Source: Salvia splendens
Lineage: Eukaryota > Streptophyta > Magnoliopsida > Lamiales > Lamiaceae
DNA: 64,000 bases
Assembly: GCF_004379255.2 (NCBI RefSeq)
Contig: NC_056048.1
Location: 6,234,001 to 6,298,000, forward strand
Direction of reading: 5' to 3'
The translations under genes and the position numbers were made by a program. The notes below the pieces were generated by a model, which was not told the DNA's origin, did no database searches, and worked only from the letters and a program-made list of their open reading frames with translations. Positions within the stretch are counted from its first letter, which is position 1, and every line of letters begins with the position of its first letter. Of this stretch, positions 20,651 through 32,075 are shown one piece after another.

Positions 20651-21000
20651 TGTTAAGAGCACAATTCTCTTAACGAAGAAATCCTGCGATTACACTCGCA
20701 ACACACCAATCCGGCGCCCCGAACGTTGGGGTCGGCGGCTCAATTCGTGGCTGGCGCGGAGAACTTCCTCCGTCGGCAGTCTTCAAGGTTTGATAAGGAG
20801 TATTGCACAAGTAATGTGGGCAAATTATTTCTTCATTCAATGAATAAAAAGATAACAACCTAGCCATATTTATAATACTAGAATACTAGCTTAGGGAACA
20901 CGAAAACAAGATATGAAAATGTACTATGAATCAAAAGATATGGGGAATAAAAAAATAACTAAATATTTGGGGAATCGTAAGATATAGGGGGATCGTAACA
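20651..21000 (-). repeat. 5' LTR (element read on minus strand)
   Basis: Partner of the 18935-19284 LTR, same length and ends. On the minus strand it starts TGTTACGATCCCC at 21000 and ends CTTAACA at 20651, right next to the primer-site position. Confidence 0.93.
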
Positions 21001-21325
21001 GTCTCTTAAATGTATTGTACGTATTTTCAAAGTTAATAATGAACCCACTACAAAATTTCATTTGATTCTATACATGGTAACGTCACTAAAAAATCATCCT
21101 AAAATGATTTATATCATTTGCTTAAAGGAACGGTTACATTTTCAGAAACGAAATGTTAAAATTATTCAAGAAATTTAAAGTTGTGCTTTTACTAATTTGG
21201 AAGTGGAATATTTTGGCATACGAGTCATAGACATGTATAACATGTCTAGTATACATTGTACGTTGCTTAGATTCGTAGAAAAATTAGTAGACTTTGAGAC
21301 GAGATTGCGGCCAATATGAGGTTTA

Positions 21326-22665
21326 GAGCATCACCATCTATATTTTTTGGCAAGAGCATGGAAATGGGTCCGCACCCACTTTTATTCATTTTTTAATCCA
21401 TGCTCTTCCTCAAGAGCACAACACTCACATCCATGCTCTTCCGCAAGGACATGCTCAAGGATCTCAACATTCTATTATTCAATTTAAATAAAAACATTTC
21501 CATAATATTAAAATGCATTAAAAATACCTAGAATACTATTACAAATTACTAAAAAATTAAAAATTACATAATTAAAGTCCTAAAAATTTAAAATTACATA
21601 ATTAAAATCCTAAAAATTAAAAATTACATAATTAAAATCCTAAAAATTAAAAATTACATAATTAAATTCATAAAATTAAAAAAACCCACTGCTCGTGGCC
21701 GAATTTCACCCAAATGTGTTTGATTAAGTCTTCTTGTAGCTCAATGTGGGTTCTGGTATCGCGCATTGTGTGTCTTGTTTCGATCCTCTCGTGCACCGTC
21801 GTATCCACACCTCGGCACGGGGGAGACCTCGCGGTTGAGCTTCCGGCCTAGTAGCAAGTTGTCGGAGGGCACAAGTACACTTCTGCAACGCCGAGAGACT
21901 TTGCCGACCAGTTGCGTCTCTACGTGATTGAAAGTATTCAACACGGGAGGACAATGTGTTGACAATATGCATAAACAACCATTTTGACATGCGAAAACGA
22001 CAGCGAAAGTAATCTTCTGGAAACCGCGGCTGGTCGGAAAAATAGTCGGCAACGAGCCTTTCGTGGGCTCCTTCCCACTCACGAGGGATGTAGTAGCGAT
22101 TTGATCTAGTTGGTCGAGGAGGAGGGGCGGGGGTAGCGGCGGCGACATAGACTTCATATGCGGCACGATATTGTTCATAGTATTCTTGTTCTTCGCACTC
22201 CGCTTCCGCCATGATATCGGTGAAATCCATTTTTGAATTTTTAGAGAGGGTTTGAGTGAGAGGGGAAGATGTAGATGGGTTTTATGAAAAAATATGAATG
22301 AAAGATAATTTCATGTGAAAAATGGATTATGAATGTGTGTATTTATAGATGATTTTGGGATTAAAAAAAATAAAAAAATAATTTTTTTAAAAAAAAGCCG
22401 TAATAAAACGGCTATATTTTTGGGAATCTGAAAATATATTTTTTTAAATGTTTGGTATTATTTTCAATTTTTTTTAAAAAATAGAAAATATAACAGCTAA
22501 TCCGTTGGCGAATAGAAACACGCCACGTCGCCTGCTCAACGGCACAGACGTGTTCGATGCATCGAGCAGCGCCGTGCCAGCGGCAAGAGCACAGCGGTGG
22601 ACACGGTGTCGCCGCGCCAGCGGCACGGACACCCTCCGTCCCGAAGAGAACTGATGCTGATGCTC
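21326..22665 (-). mobile_element. Internally deleted PIF/Harbinger element
   Basis: The ends begin GAGCATCACC (left) and GAGCATCAGCATC (right complement) with TTA on both sides (21323-21325, 22666-22668). Sequence order and detail match the 1485-3592 element, but a central segment is missing, removing the catalytic core of the transposase. The left part has an extra run of AAATTACATAATTAAAATCC-like repeats (about 21545-21665). It is a non-autonomous derivative that kept both ends. Confidence 0.92.
21724..22230 (-). pseudogene. Deleted Harbinger transposase (N-terminal remnant fused to C-terminal tail)
   Basis: The frame begins MDFTDIMAEAE and keeps ADYFSDQPRFPEDYF, FRMSKWLFMHIV and the HTH-like ALQKCTCALRQLA. 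It then jumps directly to the C-terminal RPEAQPRGLPRAEV segment. The block that holds the [12 protein letters not shown] and KDVERAFG motifs is gone, so no nuclease activity is possible. The frame remains open for 168 aa across the junction. A DNA-binding N-terminal part that could occupy transposon ends without cutting is therefore conceivable, but speculative. Confidence 0.88.
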
Positions 22666-22668
22666 TTA

Positions 22669-23965
22669 GGGCATTGTTGACAACACCTGAGGCATCAAGC
22701 ATGGACGTGGGTCGTTCATTGCTGGGCGGCGGGGAGTGAGGCACGCGGACGGCATAACTTAGTCCAATTTGAGTGCTACACGAACTGATTATTGATATAT
22801 ATTCTTTTTGTAGTATGACCTAAAAATCGTTAGTATTTGAGATATGACTTGAAAAAAATGATGTAACTTGGAGTATAAATAGACAATTCTTGCCAAAATT
22901 TATTACATGTGTAGTGTTGTGTATTTTTTAACGGTAATATGTGATTCACCCACAGAAAAACTTTCGAACACACAACATAATTGCCTAAAGCTTCATTTGG
23001 TAATGTTTAAGAAAAATGTTTCAAAATGAGATCCATTTTTTGAGAAATCGATGCCTAAAACTAAGTAATTATTTAATTTTCAAATTTCATTACTAAGTTT
23101 TTTTGCGTTGCAGAAAAAATATTTGGGCATATAGTTGTAACAAAAGTTCAAAATTTGTGAATTTAATATCGAAATTATAAATTAAATAAATGACCATGAT
23201 TTATATAAAATACAGGTCTTTTTAATCAAATTTCATATTCTACAAGTAACATATTGTACTTGAAATTAAATGGACTACATAATCGAAACACAATAAAATG
23301 GTTTTTAATGAAAAATGAAGAATATGAGAGGCAGTGATTGAATAGTTTGAAAGTTTATCGTTTAGTACATCCTTTTGAGAAATTGATGCGCCTAATTATA
23401 GCCTATAAAATAATTGCAGGTGTCGTTGACTTTATGATCCGGAAAATGCTGATTTTGTACTCTCATGGGGACCATGTAACTCAACTAATCCAATTATTTC
23501 ATCACAAATTCAATGATTATATTTTAATTACGTGATTGGACACTAAACACCAATTTGATGTTTTACTACTTCTCAAAAACTAATCAATTAATTTTCCTCA
23601 TATCATAAATCTTACTATGATACAGAGCAATTAGTAAAATTATCATTATACTAGTATAAAAAATCTTCATTCATAATATGCTTGAATATATACATAGCAA
23701 ATTCTTTGCTAGGAACATTTTTTTACCATTAGAATTGCAATGTTGTCTTTGCCTTGATAATGTTGAATGTTAAAGCTAGCTCACTATAGGGGTCAAGTTT
23801 GATTAAACGGGCTTAACCGATCCATAAACTAATCACATGCTAAATTTAATGTAAGTCATGTTTAGTGGTCAACATGTATTCAAAGTGAGAAAAAAGTGTT
23901 TGATCATAAAAATGCGACACATCAAAATTGAAATGGACTTCAGCAAGAAATACTATGTAACTATT
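22669..23965. other. Intergenic, no clear feature
   Basis: A short GC-rich stretch (about 22675-22755) follows the Harbinger TSD; the rest is AT-rich with no recognised gene or element. Confidence 0.45.
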
Positions 23966-24107
23966 GTAAGGTAACAAAGAGTAAATAATTTCCTAAATTA
24001 TTACTCCTTCGGTCTCATAATATATATTTATTATGTGTAAGGTAACAAAGAGTAAATAATTTCCTAAATTATTACTCCTTCTGTCCCATAATATATATTT
24101 ATTATGT
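23966..24107. repeat. 71-bp tandem duplication
   Basis: Units starting at 23966 and 24037 (GTAAGGTAACAAAGAGTAAA) repeat with 71-bp spacing. Each includes flank DNA plus the start of a Stowaway element (CTCCTTCGGTC or CTCCTTCTGTC), so the left end of the MITE was duplicated along with its flank. Confidence 0.88.
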
Positions 24108-24272
24108 GTCCCATAATATTTTAGGTGATGTAGTTTTGTGTGTTAAGTGAAGAGAGAAAATAATATATTTTTATTAATGTGAGAGAGAGCTTTTTTCAAA
24201 AAAGTAAATGTGACATCTTTTGTGGAACAAACTAAAAAGGAAAGTGTGACATCTATTATGGGACGGAGAGAG
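24075..24272. mobile_element. Stowaway MITE
   Basis: It begins CTCCTTCTGTCCCATAAT after TA and ends ATTATGGGACGGAGAGAG, an inverted match. Its left end is also present once more in the upstream 71-bp duplication. Confidence 0.8.
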
Positions 24273-24821
24273 TTTTTTTTTTTAATTTTTGAATCTAAAC
24301 GTTTTATATAAGCATTAGAACAAAACATGGAGAAGTAAAATGAGGAGTATAACTTTTGAATACAATCAAAGTGAATTTTCAAGTCATAAATATACAAACT
24401 TTTAAAAGTTCAAAAAATTATGTAGTGAAAATTGTAAATTAAATAGTGAGATTTTGAATAATTTTGGATCAACCTCCGGTAGGGATATTTTTGATCAAAC
24501 TGTTTCGGATTGAATTTTTTTCTCAGAGTTAAAAATTTTCAATCCAAAGTCACTCAAGTGGCTTCTCCCATTGATCAATGAGACTATCCTTAAAGTTTGA
24601 GAATATATTGAATTTATGTTCGAGATTGTTGTTGTTAACTTTCTCACATCAACTTGAATAATTTTATCCACTCCCTTAATAAATCATTTAAGGACAGGAC
24701 AAACATTAATGTATAATTGTTAAAGTAAGAGCGAAGAAAAAAAATTGAAATAATGTTAGGGGATGATATGGTTCATAAATGGAAAAATAAGAGAGAAGAA
24801 GAAAATGTAATTGAAATAGTG
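24273..24821. other. Intergenic, no feature seen
   Basis: AT-rich DNA between a MITE and the large TTA-flanked element. No coding frame stands out. Confidence 0.5.
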
Positions 24822-24849
24822 TTAGGCTCCGTTTGGTACACATAATTTG

Positions 24850-24895
24850 AATTGGAATTGGAATTGGAATTGGAATTGGAATTGGAATTGGAATT
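24850..24895. repeat. (AATTGG)n hexanucleotide repeat
   Basis: About seven to eight copies of AATTGG lie just inside the left end of the large element. The right end has shorter GGAATTG and CCAATT copies, so the repeat extends the inverted end. Confidence 0.9.
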
Positions 24896-24992
24896 CTATG
24901 AAATCGAATTGGAATTATTATAATTTAATTCGAAATCATATGTTTGGTAAAATGAAGTAATTGATATGAAATTGGATTTGAAGAATTTGTGC

Positions 24993-25440
24993 ACACAAAC
25001 TATACACAGTATACACAAAATACACACCTACAAAATACACACACTTCACACACTGTACACAAAAACCACACGTTCCACACAGTACACAAAATACACACAT
25101 TCCACACTACACATAGTACACATATTCCACACACTACACAAACTACACACACTATACACACATATACACAAAATACATACAATTCACACACTGCACACAA
25201 TATACACATAATACACACACTATACACAACATACACATAGTACTACCACACTAAATAAAAAAACACACTCCACACATAGCACACTCTACACACGGTATAC
25301 ACGAAATAAACACACTACATACACTATATACAAAATACACATACTACGCACATTGCACACAAAATACACACAATACACAATTTTTGCACAAAATACACAC
25401 CCTACACACACTATATCCGCACTGCACAAACACTATTCAC
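24993..25440. repeat. CA-rich degenerate repeat
   Basis: About 450 bp of loosely periodic CACACTA/TACACAAAA units, open in two plus-strand frames only because stops are rare in such a repeat. The TG-rich block at 25565-25800 is its approximate complement. Confidence 0.9.
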
Positions 25441-25564
25441 AAACCGAAACTCAAATTTGGTTAAGTATTTCAGTTTTTTTGTTTAATTCAGTTTAAACAG
25501 CAAATTTCAGTTTTTCGATTCGGTTCGGTTCCAATCGAAAAAAATTCCGACAGTCGCATGCTTG

Positions 25565-25800
25565 AAATGTGTGTAGTGTAGTGTGTGTAGTGTGTAAAAT
25601 GTGTGGAGTGTGTGTGAAGTGTGTGTAGTGTGCAAAATGTGTGAAGTGTATGAAATGTGTGAAATGCGTGTAGTGTGTGAAATGTGTATAGTGTGTGTGA
25701 AATGCATGTAATGTGTGAAATGTGTGAAGTTCGTGTAATGTGTGAAATGTGTCTAGTGTGTGTGAAATGTGTATGTGTGTGTGTGTGAAGTGTGTGTTGT
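25565..25800. repeat. TG-rich degenerate repeat, complementary to the CA block
   Basis: About 235 bp of GTGTGTAGTGTGTGAAATG-like units. With the CA-rich block 125 bp to the left it makes a long imperfect inverted repeat, so a transcript could fold into a large hairpin. Confidence 0.88.
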
Positions 25801-25899
25801 GGATATATATTGAAGCTATTTAATTTTATGACTATTTGAAATTCTAATTTTCTACTTTTAATATAGAATTCTATTTAATTTATCAGACCAAATCTGGAT

Positions 25900-26150
25900 G
25901 GGCTGTGTATTTGTGAAGCCCAAATGTTTATTTGCTGGCCAAAATACTTGAGGCCCGATTACCCGCCTCACTTACATGAGCACTCCCGATAGCCGCCAAG
26001 CGTGCACTCCACCCGGATCTTGAATGAGGACTGCTGGATATAGGGTGTGCTTTCTCCGAGAGATAAGTCACAAAGCCTCCCCACGTACACTCGTTTCAGT
26101 TCATTATATTTTCTCTCTCTCATCTGGGCGATGCTCCTCCTCTCTAGAAG

Positions 26151-26186
<36 letters not shown>

Positions 26187-26830
26187 CGATCATTCTCTTC
26201 GGTTTTATGAGAGTTTGACTGGTGCTTTCCCTAGCAGAAGCAACTCCTTTGGTTGCTTTGCGAATTCCAGCGCTAGATCTGACCTTGTGGTTAGATCTGC
26301 TAAGCTGGAGCTGGTTTCACTCGGTGTTTGCATGAGATCTGAGAGTTCTCCTTGTACTTGAAGTTTTTGAGGTGTTTTCTGAGAGTGTGTGGTGATCTGT
26401 GTGTTGAGACAGCCGTGGTGTGCGGTTATCAGTGAAGCCTAGGGTTTCTGGTTCAGCCCGTTCGACGGTTTCCTCCTGTGACAAATGGTTGAAATTGGGG
26501 AGGCTCTTGGTCCGGTGCGGTCATTGCTATAACCTGGGCCATATTCCAGAATCTTTGATTTCTCTTGTCTTTCTTGTTCCATATCCTTTTGGATCTTTTA
26601 CTTGTGATACTAATGTGTTTACTCAGTGAGCAGGTGATACACGGTCATAGCTGGTAGTTCAGCTCCAGTGGAGGATCTGGACATAGCTAGGGTTTTCGAC
26701 TGATTGTATCTTGCTACTTAGTATTCTTGTAATCTTTGATTCTTCTTTTGTATTTGGTTTGTTACTTTAGAGATTGACCATCTCTGACATGGTGTAATAC
26801 AAAAGAGGTCCCAGTAACAGTGAATCCATG
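25900..26830 (+). other. Gene-like captured segment inside the element
   Basis: Base composition rises here, with a pyrimidine-rich leader, a (CT)n run at about 26155-26180 and short open frames containing many TCT and GAG codons. It resembles a plant 5' leader and first exon, but I recognise no protein and the frames are short. It may be DNA captured by the transposon. Confidence 0.35.
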
Positions 26831-26978
26831 GTGGTTTGATCCCTACAAATTTAAATTTTAGAATTGTAAGATTTGGAATTGAATTGAACAATTTTGTGGT
26901 ACCAAACATTGGATTTGGAATTGAAGGCTCCAATTCCAATTCCACACCTCCAATTCCATGATACCAAACATAACCTTA

Positions 26979-29210
26979 GTGGATGTTGGAACCATTAAAC
27001 ATAAGATGGAAAAAAAGTTTTCATAAATGAAAATAGATTATTTTTAGGGGACGAACGGAAAAGGAAATATGACCGAGTTCCATGTGATAAAGAGAGCATA
27101 CAAGAGTGAACGCTGGAACCCATAAATGATAAGAAGGAAAAAAAGTTTCCATAAATAAATATACATTATTTCTAACAAACAGAAAAAAATATCACCGAAT
27201 TGCATGTGATAAAGAGAATATATAAGAGTGAACTATAAAGAAAAGTCCACGGACAATAGTATTCACACTTTTTAGGTACATCTGAATATAAATATCACCA
27301 GAAGTCTAAAGACAAATATAGTACTTAATTTTGTTTGAACTTGTGCAAACCTAGATTGAAGTAGGAAATAAAATTTATACACCAAGTACATAATATAGTA
27401 TCTTACTATAAAATTTTTTGCAAAATTGGCCATGTCTTGTTTATATATATATATTCCCCTAACATAGTCGATATCGATTTTTCCTTTTGTATTTTTAAGA
27501 TATTGGGACTATGTGGGAGAAGGCGACCAGGTGAGTATTGATTGATCTTCGGTGAGTTCGAATTTTTGGATCAGAAGGACAAAATTTAACAAATTTCAAT
27601 AAAAAGAGCAATTGAATTGGATTCAGAAATAGTACTACGAAAAGACTTCCCAATTTTTGTAACCTCGCATCAATTTTATTGATTTTTGAAATATTTCAAA
27701 TCTTTGTTGGTGAGAAAAAATATTGAACTGATTTTTTTGTAAACGAATTTAAAACACTGCAGTAAATATACAAAATCAATACCTTTGTAATGAATTTAAT
27801 TAAACTATTAAAAGTAAAAATTTTGTCTTTCATAGAATTCAATTCTTGATGCTGCATTATCAACAAGTAGATGTGCCTACCTTCAATTTTCACGACTGAA
27901 TGGCTAAAATAATTTTAATAACAGTTTATAAGTGTTCAAACACTCACCAAGTATTTTTTGTAATTTTTCTTTTAAAATCATGACTTGTCTAGATAGTGTT
28001 GTGAATCATTAATTCATTATGCAATAGTACCCATCATCACATAAATAATACTCCAAGCAAAGTTTTTACTATTATTCTAAACTCAGAAAATTTGGTTTTT
28101 ATCATTTTTTTTCATGCATCCAACCTACTCTTGTGTGTGTGATTGACATAATTTTCAAATGTCCCACAAAAAGGGCCCAGCACCAGAATTCATTGAAATT
28201 CTTGCAGATATTTATTGGTCATATTCTTCTAGCCTTCTTGTTGTGTACGATAATTTGTTTTCAGAAATACATTTTTTTGTGTAAAAAAATAAATACAGAA
28301 TTTTGTAGTATATTTTTTGAAATATCTTAAGTTTCGACCACTACAAACCATTCACGTCCAAAACAATAACTGACATTTTTCTGAACTATACCAGTTTTAA
28401 TTTTCCAATCTATACTTTTTGCGTTTGTGATGATCAGCAACATTAGAAATTAAAATACAATTATTGTTAGCGTACGACTGTTAAATCTTCAACATAAACT
28501 TGACTCATTATGCATTGCAAAGGAATTTGATACTGGATTTTGATCTAGTGAGAATTTTGAAAATTTAATTTTAGAAAGATTGATATATTCTTTTTCATTT
28601 GTAAAGGTCGTGCTTAGAAATGAGCCAAGATTTAAATTACACCAAAAGTTTAAGATAACCCTTTCATTCTTAGAATTATGTAAATGAATATTCCCTTCGT
28701 CCGTCAATAATCGTTCAATTTTGTTATTTTCATCCGTCCGCCAATAATATTTCATCTACCGTATTTAGCTAAAACAAATACCTCCAAATTATTCCATAAA
28801 TGACTGGTTTTGCCACAAATGATCATTTATTAGATCCAATATATTTGTAGGTATATAATTATAATGTGAAATGATATGCTATATATACTATGTGAGCACC
28901 CCTCTAGTTCGACACACATTTAATATTGTTTGTTTTGTTTTATATAATTTTAATACATAAAAAAAGTTATTGACATTTTTAATTTACAAAATTCATAAAA
29001 ATCAAAGCTTACTTTGTCATTTAATTTATTTATTTAAAGTTATAGAAAAAGCGAGCAAATGGAGTTTTGATTATTAAAAATTTTATAAATAAAAAACTTT
29101 AATAACAATTTTTAATTTGTTAGAATCAAATCAAATACTATATATAAAATAAAACAAACAACGTTAAACGTTCGTTGAACAATGGTGGTGCTCACATAAG
29201 GTATGTAGTA
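26979..29210. other. Intergenic with decayed MITE pieces
   Basis: At about 27000-27240 two related segments, each with AGGAAAAAAAGTTT-like DNA and ending in TGATAAAGAGA, sit roughly 125-130 bp apart and look like a degenerate Stowaway duplication. Another remnant (CCCTTCGTCCGTCAATAAT) is at about 28690. No gene was recognised. Confidence 0.45.
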
Positions 29211-29444
29211 CTCCTCATGTTCCATAGTAGTACGGTCATTTTATTTTCTGCACTATTTTTTGAAAAAACAATAAATAGTTAAAGTTGATAAAGAGTAAAA
29301 TAAAAAAAAAGAATAATGTTGATAAGAGTCTTCTCTACATTATTCTCTTTCTTAATTTATTTTGTATCCACTTTAACTATTTATTAGCATTTTCTCAAAA
29401 CGAGTGTAGAAAATGAAATGACTATTACTATGTAACGGAGCGAG
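29211..29444. mobile_element. Stowaway-like MITE
   Basis: It starts CTCCTCATGTTCCATAGTAG, its right complement is CTCGCTCCGTTACATAGTAA, and TA flanks both ends. The inner arms (GTCATTTTATTTTCTGCACT and its complement) pair well. Confidence 0.78.
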
Positions 29445-29517
29445 TATATCATTTCCAATATATGTTACAAAACTTATGTGGGTATCACTATTGTTCGATG
29501 CACATTTAGTATTGTTT

Positions 29518-29538
29518 TGTTTAGGGTTTAGGGTTTAG
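29518..29538. repeat. Short telomere-like TTTAGGG run
   Basis: Between two and three TTTAGGG units, the plant telomere sequence. It is too short to be an interstitial telomere of note and may be a chance or telo-box-like match. Confidence 0.6.
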
Positions 29539-29892
29539 TCTCTCTTGTGTAATTTGTCTTCCATAAATATAGTACTACTACTATTATTCTTTATCTATGA
29601 TAGTTTTCTCTTTGAATATTATAACATTTTTTTTAATTTATATATAGAATTTTAAAGAATACATCAGACTCAAACCTATAAACTAAAATTCATTAGCAAA
29701 AGGCCAACAAACTGATCAAGTACTACGACTTCTAGTCTTAAATGCATTCAACATATATACCTTATAAGTGTACAATTTCTCTGCAAATACTTTACTTTAT
29801 ATATACGTATATATACACCTACACACATTATAAACTAATTCATGCATATATATTTAGTGGCAGTGAAAAGAATATACAGCTATCGGCCATTC

Positions 29893-29927
29893 ATTATGCA
29901 TTATGCATTATGCATTATGCATTATGC
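29893..29927. repeat. (ATTATGC)n minisatellite
   Basis: Five tandem copies of the 7-bp ATTATGC. Confidence 0.92.
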
Positions 29928-31675
29928 CTCACTTTATGTACTATTCAACATATACTCATACAACACCAAATAAGGAAATTTACTATTCAATGTATGGAAA
30001 GGCTTTCAACTTTTCATCATTTAGCATACTTTCATTTCTAATAGTATACTCTCCTTCACTTTTAATTTATTAGTATGTACAAACTACAAACCAAAAGTAA
30101 GCCTACACATTTACAAAGTAAATAAATCAGTTAATAATTATGTCCCAAAAATATTTCTTATAATGTTTCCGATTTTCTTCGTTTGGATTGATAAATTAAT
30201 AAATTAAGTATAGACGCACATCGATATGTTCATAATACGTTCAACTTTCATTTGTGTTTCCCACTTAAATTTAGTATTATTCAATGCATAATACATTAGC
30301 AGTCAATAAAATACACCAAAATATAGTATTAAGTTCGCATCAGAAGAAACTATAATATTTTATTACAGGGAGTCTAGAGACTTTAAATATAACCCATTAA
30401 TTATGAGCAAGTATTAATTAAATGTTCAAATTTCCTTGCACGCACAATTAGCTAGGTCCATAAATCTAAGTTAATTGTCTCTAAATAGTAGAACTCGACA
30501 AGATTAAGAAGATTAAACCTTCCGGCCGTCGTCATTATCATAGATATATCACAATTAGTAGTCCAATTAAAATTTAGAAAACAATTAACACAAGAGTTAA
30601 ATCCGCTTTCGCCGGCTTCACCACCTATTCATAAATCGGATATATAACAGTACCATAATTACTATTTAAGATAATCTTTTATCGGAATAATGATTAAAAA
30701 AATATGAATAATAATGGGCAGACAGAATGCATCCCTGCGATAGGACAAGACAATATTCAAGAATTCATTGCTAAAGATAAAATTTTTCAAAACTTTATTT
30801 TGTCTTTCTATATTAGTATGTTATTTTGAAAATTAAAAATCAATCTGAAAAATTTAGTACTACTATTTCGTTATTACTTCATCACGGGCATTCCTTCAAC
30901 AACAATTTTTATGTTAATTAGTGTCAAGAAGCGGAAATATTGTTTGCGATTTTTATTTTTCCTTTCCATTTTATCATTACTCAACCAAACAAAAAAATCA
31001 CTAACAATCTTTCTGACAACGTAAATGACTTAAAAAAACAGATTATAAATTTAAATTACGAAGTTGAAAAAAAAAGTTAAGTTGGAAAGAAGAAATGGTG
31101 AAAAGTTTGATGCGCCGCAGTTTTAGGTTCAACCATTTCTATTATAATTACTTGATTGCTGTTTAACGGCATCAATTAATTCACCATGATTATTTTGTAA
31201 GAAAGCGGTAACCGGAGGGTTCAATAATGCATGCTACTTTACCAGAAATAATGGAGTATGAAATTTGAGACAGAAAAGAAGAAAAAGAGAAAAAAAAAAT
31301 GGAAAATGAAAGCAGAAGAATCTTGTACTGAATTGTAAGCTGTTGTATTTTTTTTGATGGAGAATCAGGGTACGATGAAAGGTTGGACCATGTAATAACC
31401 CCACATAAAGGAAACAAATCAGTTCTTGAATTAGTTCAGATTCAATTACACCAAACAAAGAATATTACCCTTTGTTTTCTTCATTCATTAATTAAAATAC
31501 AGGTATCTAGCAAGAGATGGAATTAGGAAACACACACACACACACACAAGAAGATAGATAGATAGAAAGATCTAATTAACTTAAAGAAAAGAAGGGAAGT
31601 ATTGCCTGGCTCCATTCTGTCTGCCTCTTAAACCTTAAAAACAACAAGAAAGAGCCCTCAAAAACACTAAGCAAA

Positions 31676-31789
31676 TCATCGGCGGAGATTGGTAGAAATC
31701 CAGGGCGCGAGGGGCAAATCCGTCATTGCATGCAGCAGACCATTTTTGAAAGGGAGATCATCACCAAATGAATGTTCTTCTGCACCCAT
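31676..31789 (-). CDS. Possible small-protein gene or uORF, 37 aa, not recognised
   Basis: The ATG at 31789 lies in AAAACAATGGGTG, close to the plant start consensus, and opens a 37-aa frame: MGAEEHSFGDDLPFKNGLLH followed by AMTDLPLAPW and a basic end NLRR. The leader upstream is GA-rich, and a TATA-like ATATATAC lies about 80 bp upstream on the minus strand. It has no signal peptide, membrane segment or motif known to me. Codon use is not skewed as in AT-rich noise, and GC content is above the flanks. It could be a microprotein, an upstream ORF, or the first exon of a spliced gene. The context, not similarity, is the evidence. Confidence 0.45.
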   Translation of the reverse strand: MGAEEHSFGDDLPFKNGLLHAMTDLPLAPWISTNLRR

Positions 31790-32075
31790 TGTTTTCCACC
31801 AACTCTCTCTCTCTATCTCTTTTGTTTTGTGAGAAATGAGAAATGAGATTGTGGGGTGTGAGTGTGTATATATGTGAATAGTGAAACTATAGATGATGGG
31901 GGTACTAAAATGATTATTATTACGATTGGCCCCCTGAGCTGTTTCTCTGTCTGTCTATCATAATGTGGCGGTGGTGTTGGGGAGTGGGAGGAGGCGGAGA
32001 AGGGCTGGGCTGCCTTTTAAAGAGGGGCCCAGCCGGAAGAGGAATGGATTACATTACATTACATTACATTTCCGG
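31790..32075 (-). promoter_or_regulatory. Probable promoter and leader of the 37-aa ORF
   Basis: Read on the minus strand: site II-like GGGCC elements (around 32025-32037, GGGGCCCAGCC, and GCAGCCCAGCCC at 32004-32015), a GC-rich patch, a TATA-like ATATATAC near 31868-31875, then a (GA)n leader at about 31803-31815 before the ATG. This order is typical for a plant RNA polymerase II promoter. A (ATTAC)n repeat lies at 32049-32070. Confidence 0.5.

Larger units (their letters stand above)
18935..21000 (-). mobile_element. Complete non-autonomous LTR retrotransposon
   Basis: Two 350-bp LTRs enclose about 1.37 kb of internal DNA, with a perfect 5-bp target duplication GTCTC (18930-18934 and 21001-21005). 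Read on the minus strand, the internal region begins ACTGGTGCTTTCATC, a primer-site position, and ends in a purine-rich CGCGGGGGAGTTG tract before the 3' LTR. The LTRs differ at roughly ten positions by eye, so insertion is fairly recent. The only gene is a Pro-rich, Gln-rich protein; there is no protease, reverse transcriptase, RNase H or integrase. It must be mobilised in trans. Confidence 0.95.
24825..26975. mobile_element. Large TTA-flanked Tourist/Harbinger-type element with captured DNA
   Basis: The left end GGCTCCGTTTGGTACAC and the right complement GGTTATGTTTGGTATCA are imperfect inverted repeats, flanked by TTA (24822-24824, 26976-26978). Both are followed inward by GAATTGGA-rich sequence. 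The element is 2151 bp and non-coding as far as I can see. It holds, in order, a hexanucleotide repeat, a CA-rich block, a TG-rich block, and a more balanced region (about 25900-26830) with a CT repeat that looks like a captured gene leader. Confidence 0.75.
29445..31675. other. Intergenic with short simple repeats
   Basis: AT-rich DNA. It includes a telomere-like TTTAGGG run (29518-29538) and a 7-bp repeat (29893-29927). The part near 31190-31680 is likely the 3' region of the small minus-strand gene at 31676. No other gene was seen. Confidence 0.45.

Noticed and set aside
24966..25240. Long open frames in the CA-rich block (Tyr/His/Thr repeats)
   Set aside because: They are open only because the repeat lacks stops; the reverse strand is open as well, and the composition is not protein-like.
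29518..29538. Interstitial telomere
   Set aside because: Fewer than three TTTAGGG units; too short to mean a chromosome fusion.
31600..31630. miR160-like TGCCTGGCTCC near the small ORF
   Set aside because: Only the first half matches the miRNA, and I found no star-like segment at hairpin distance.
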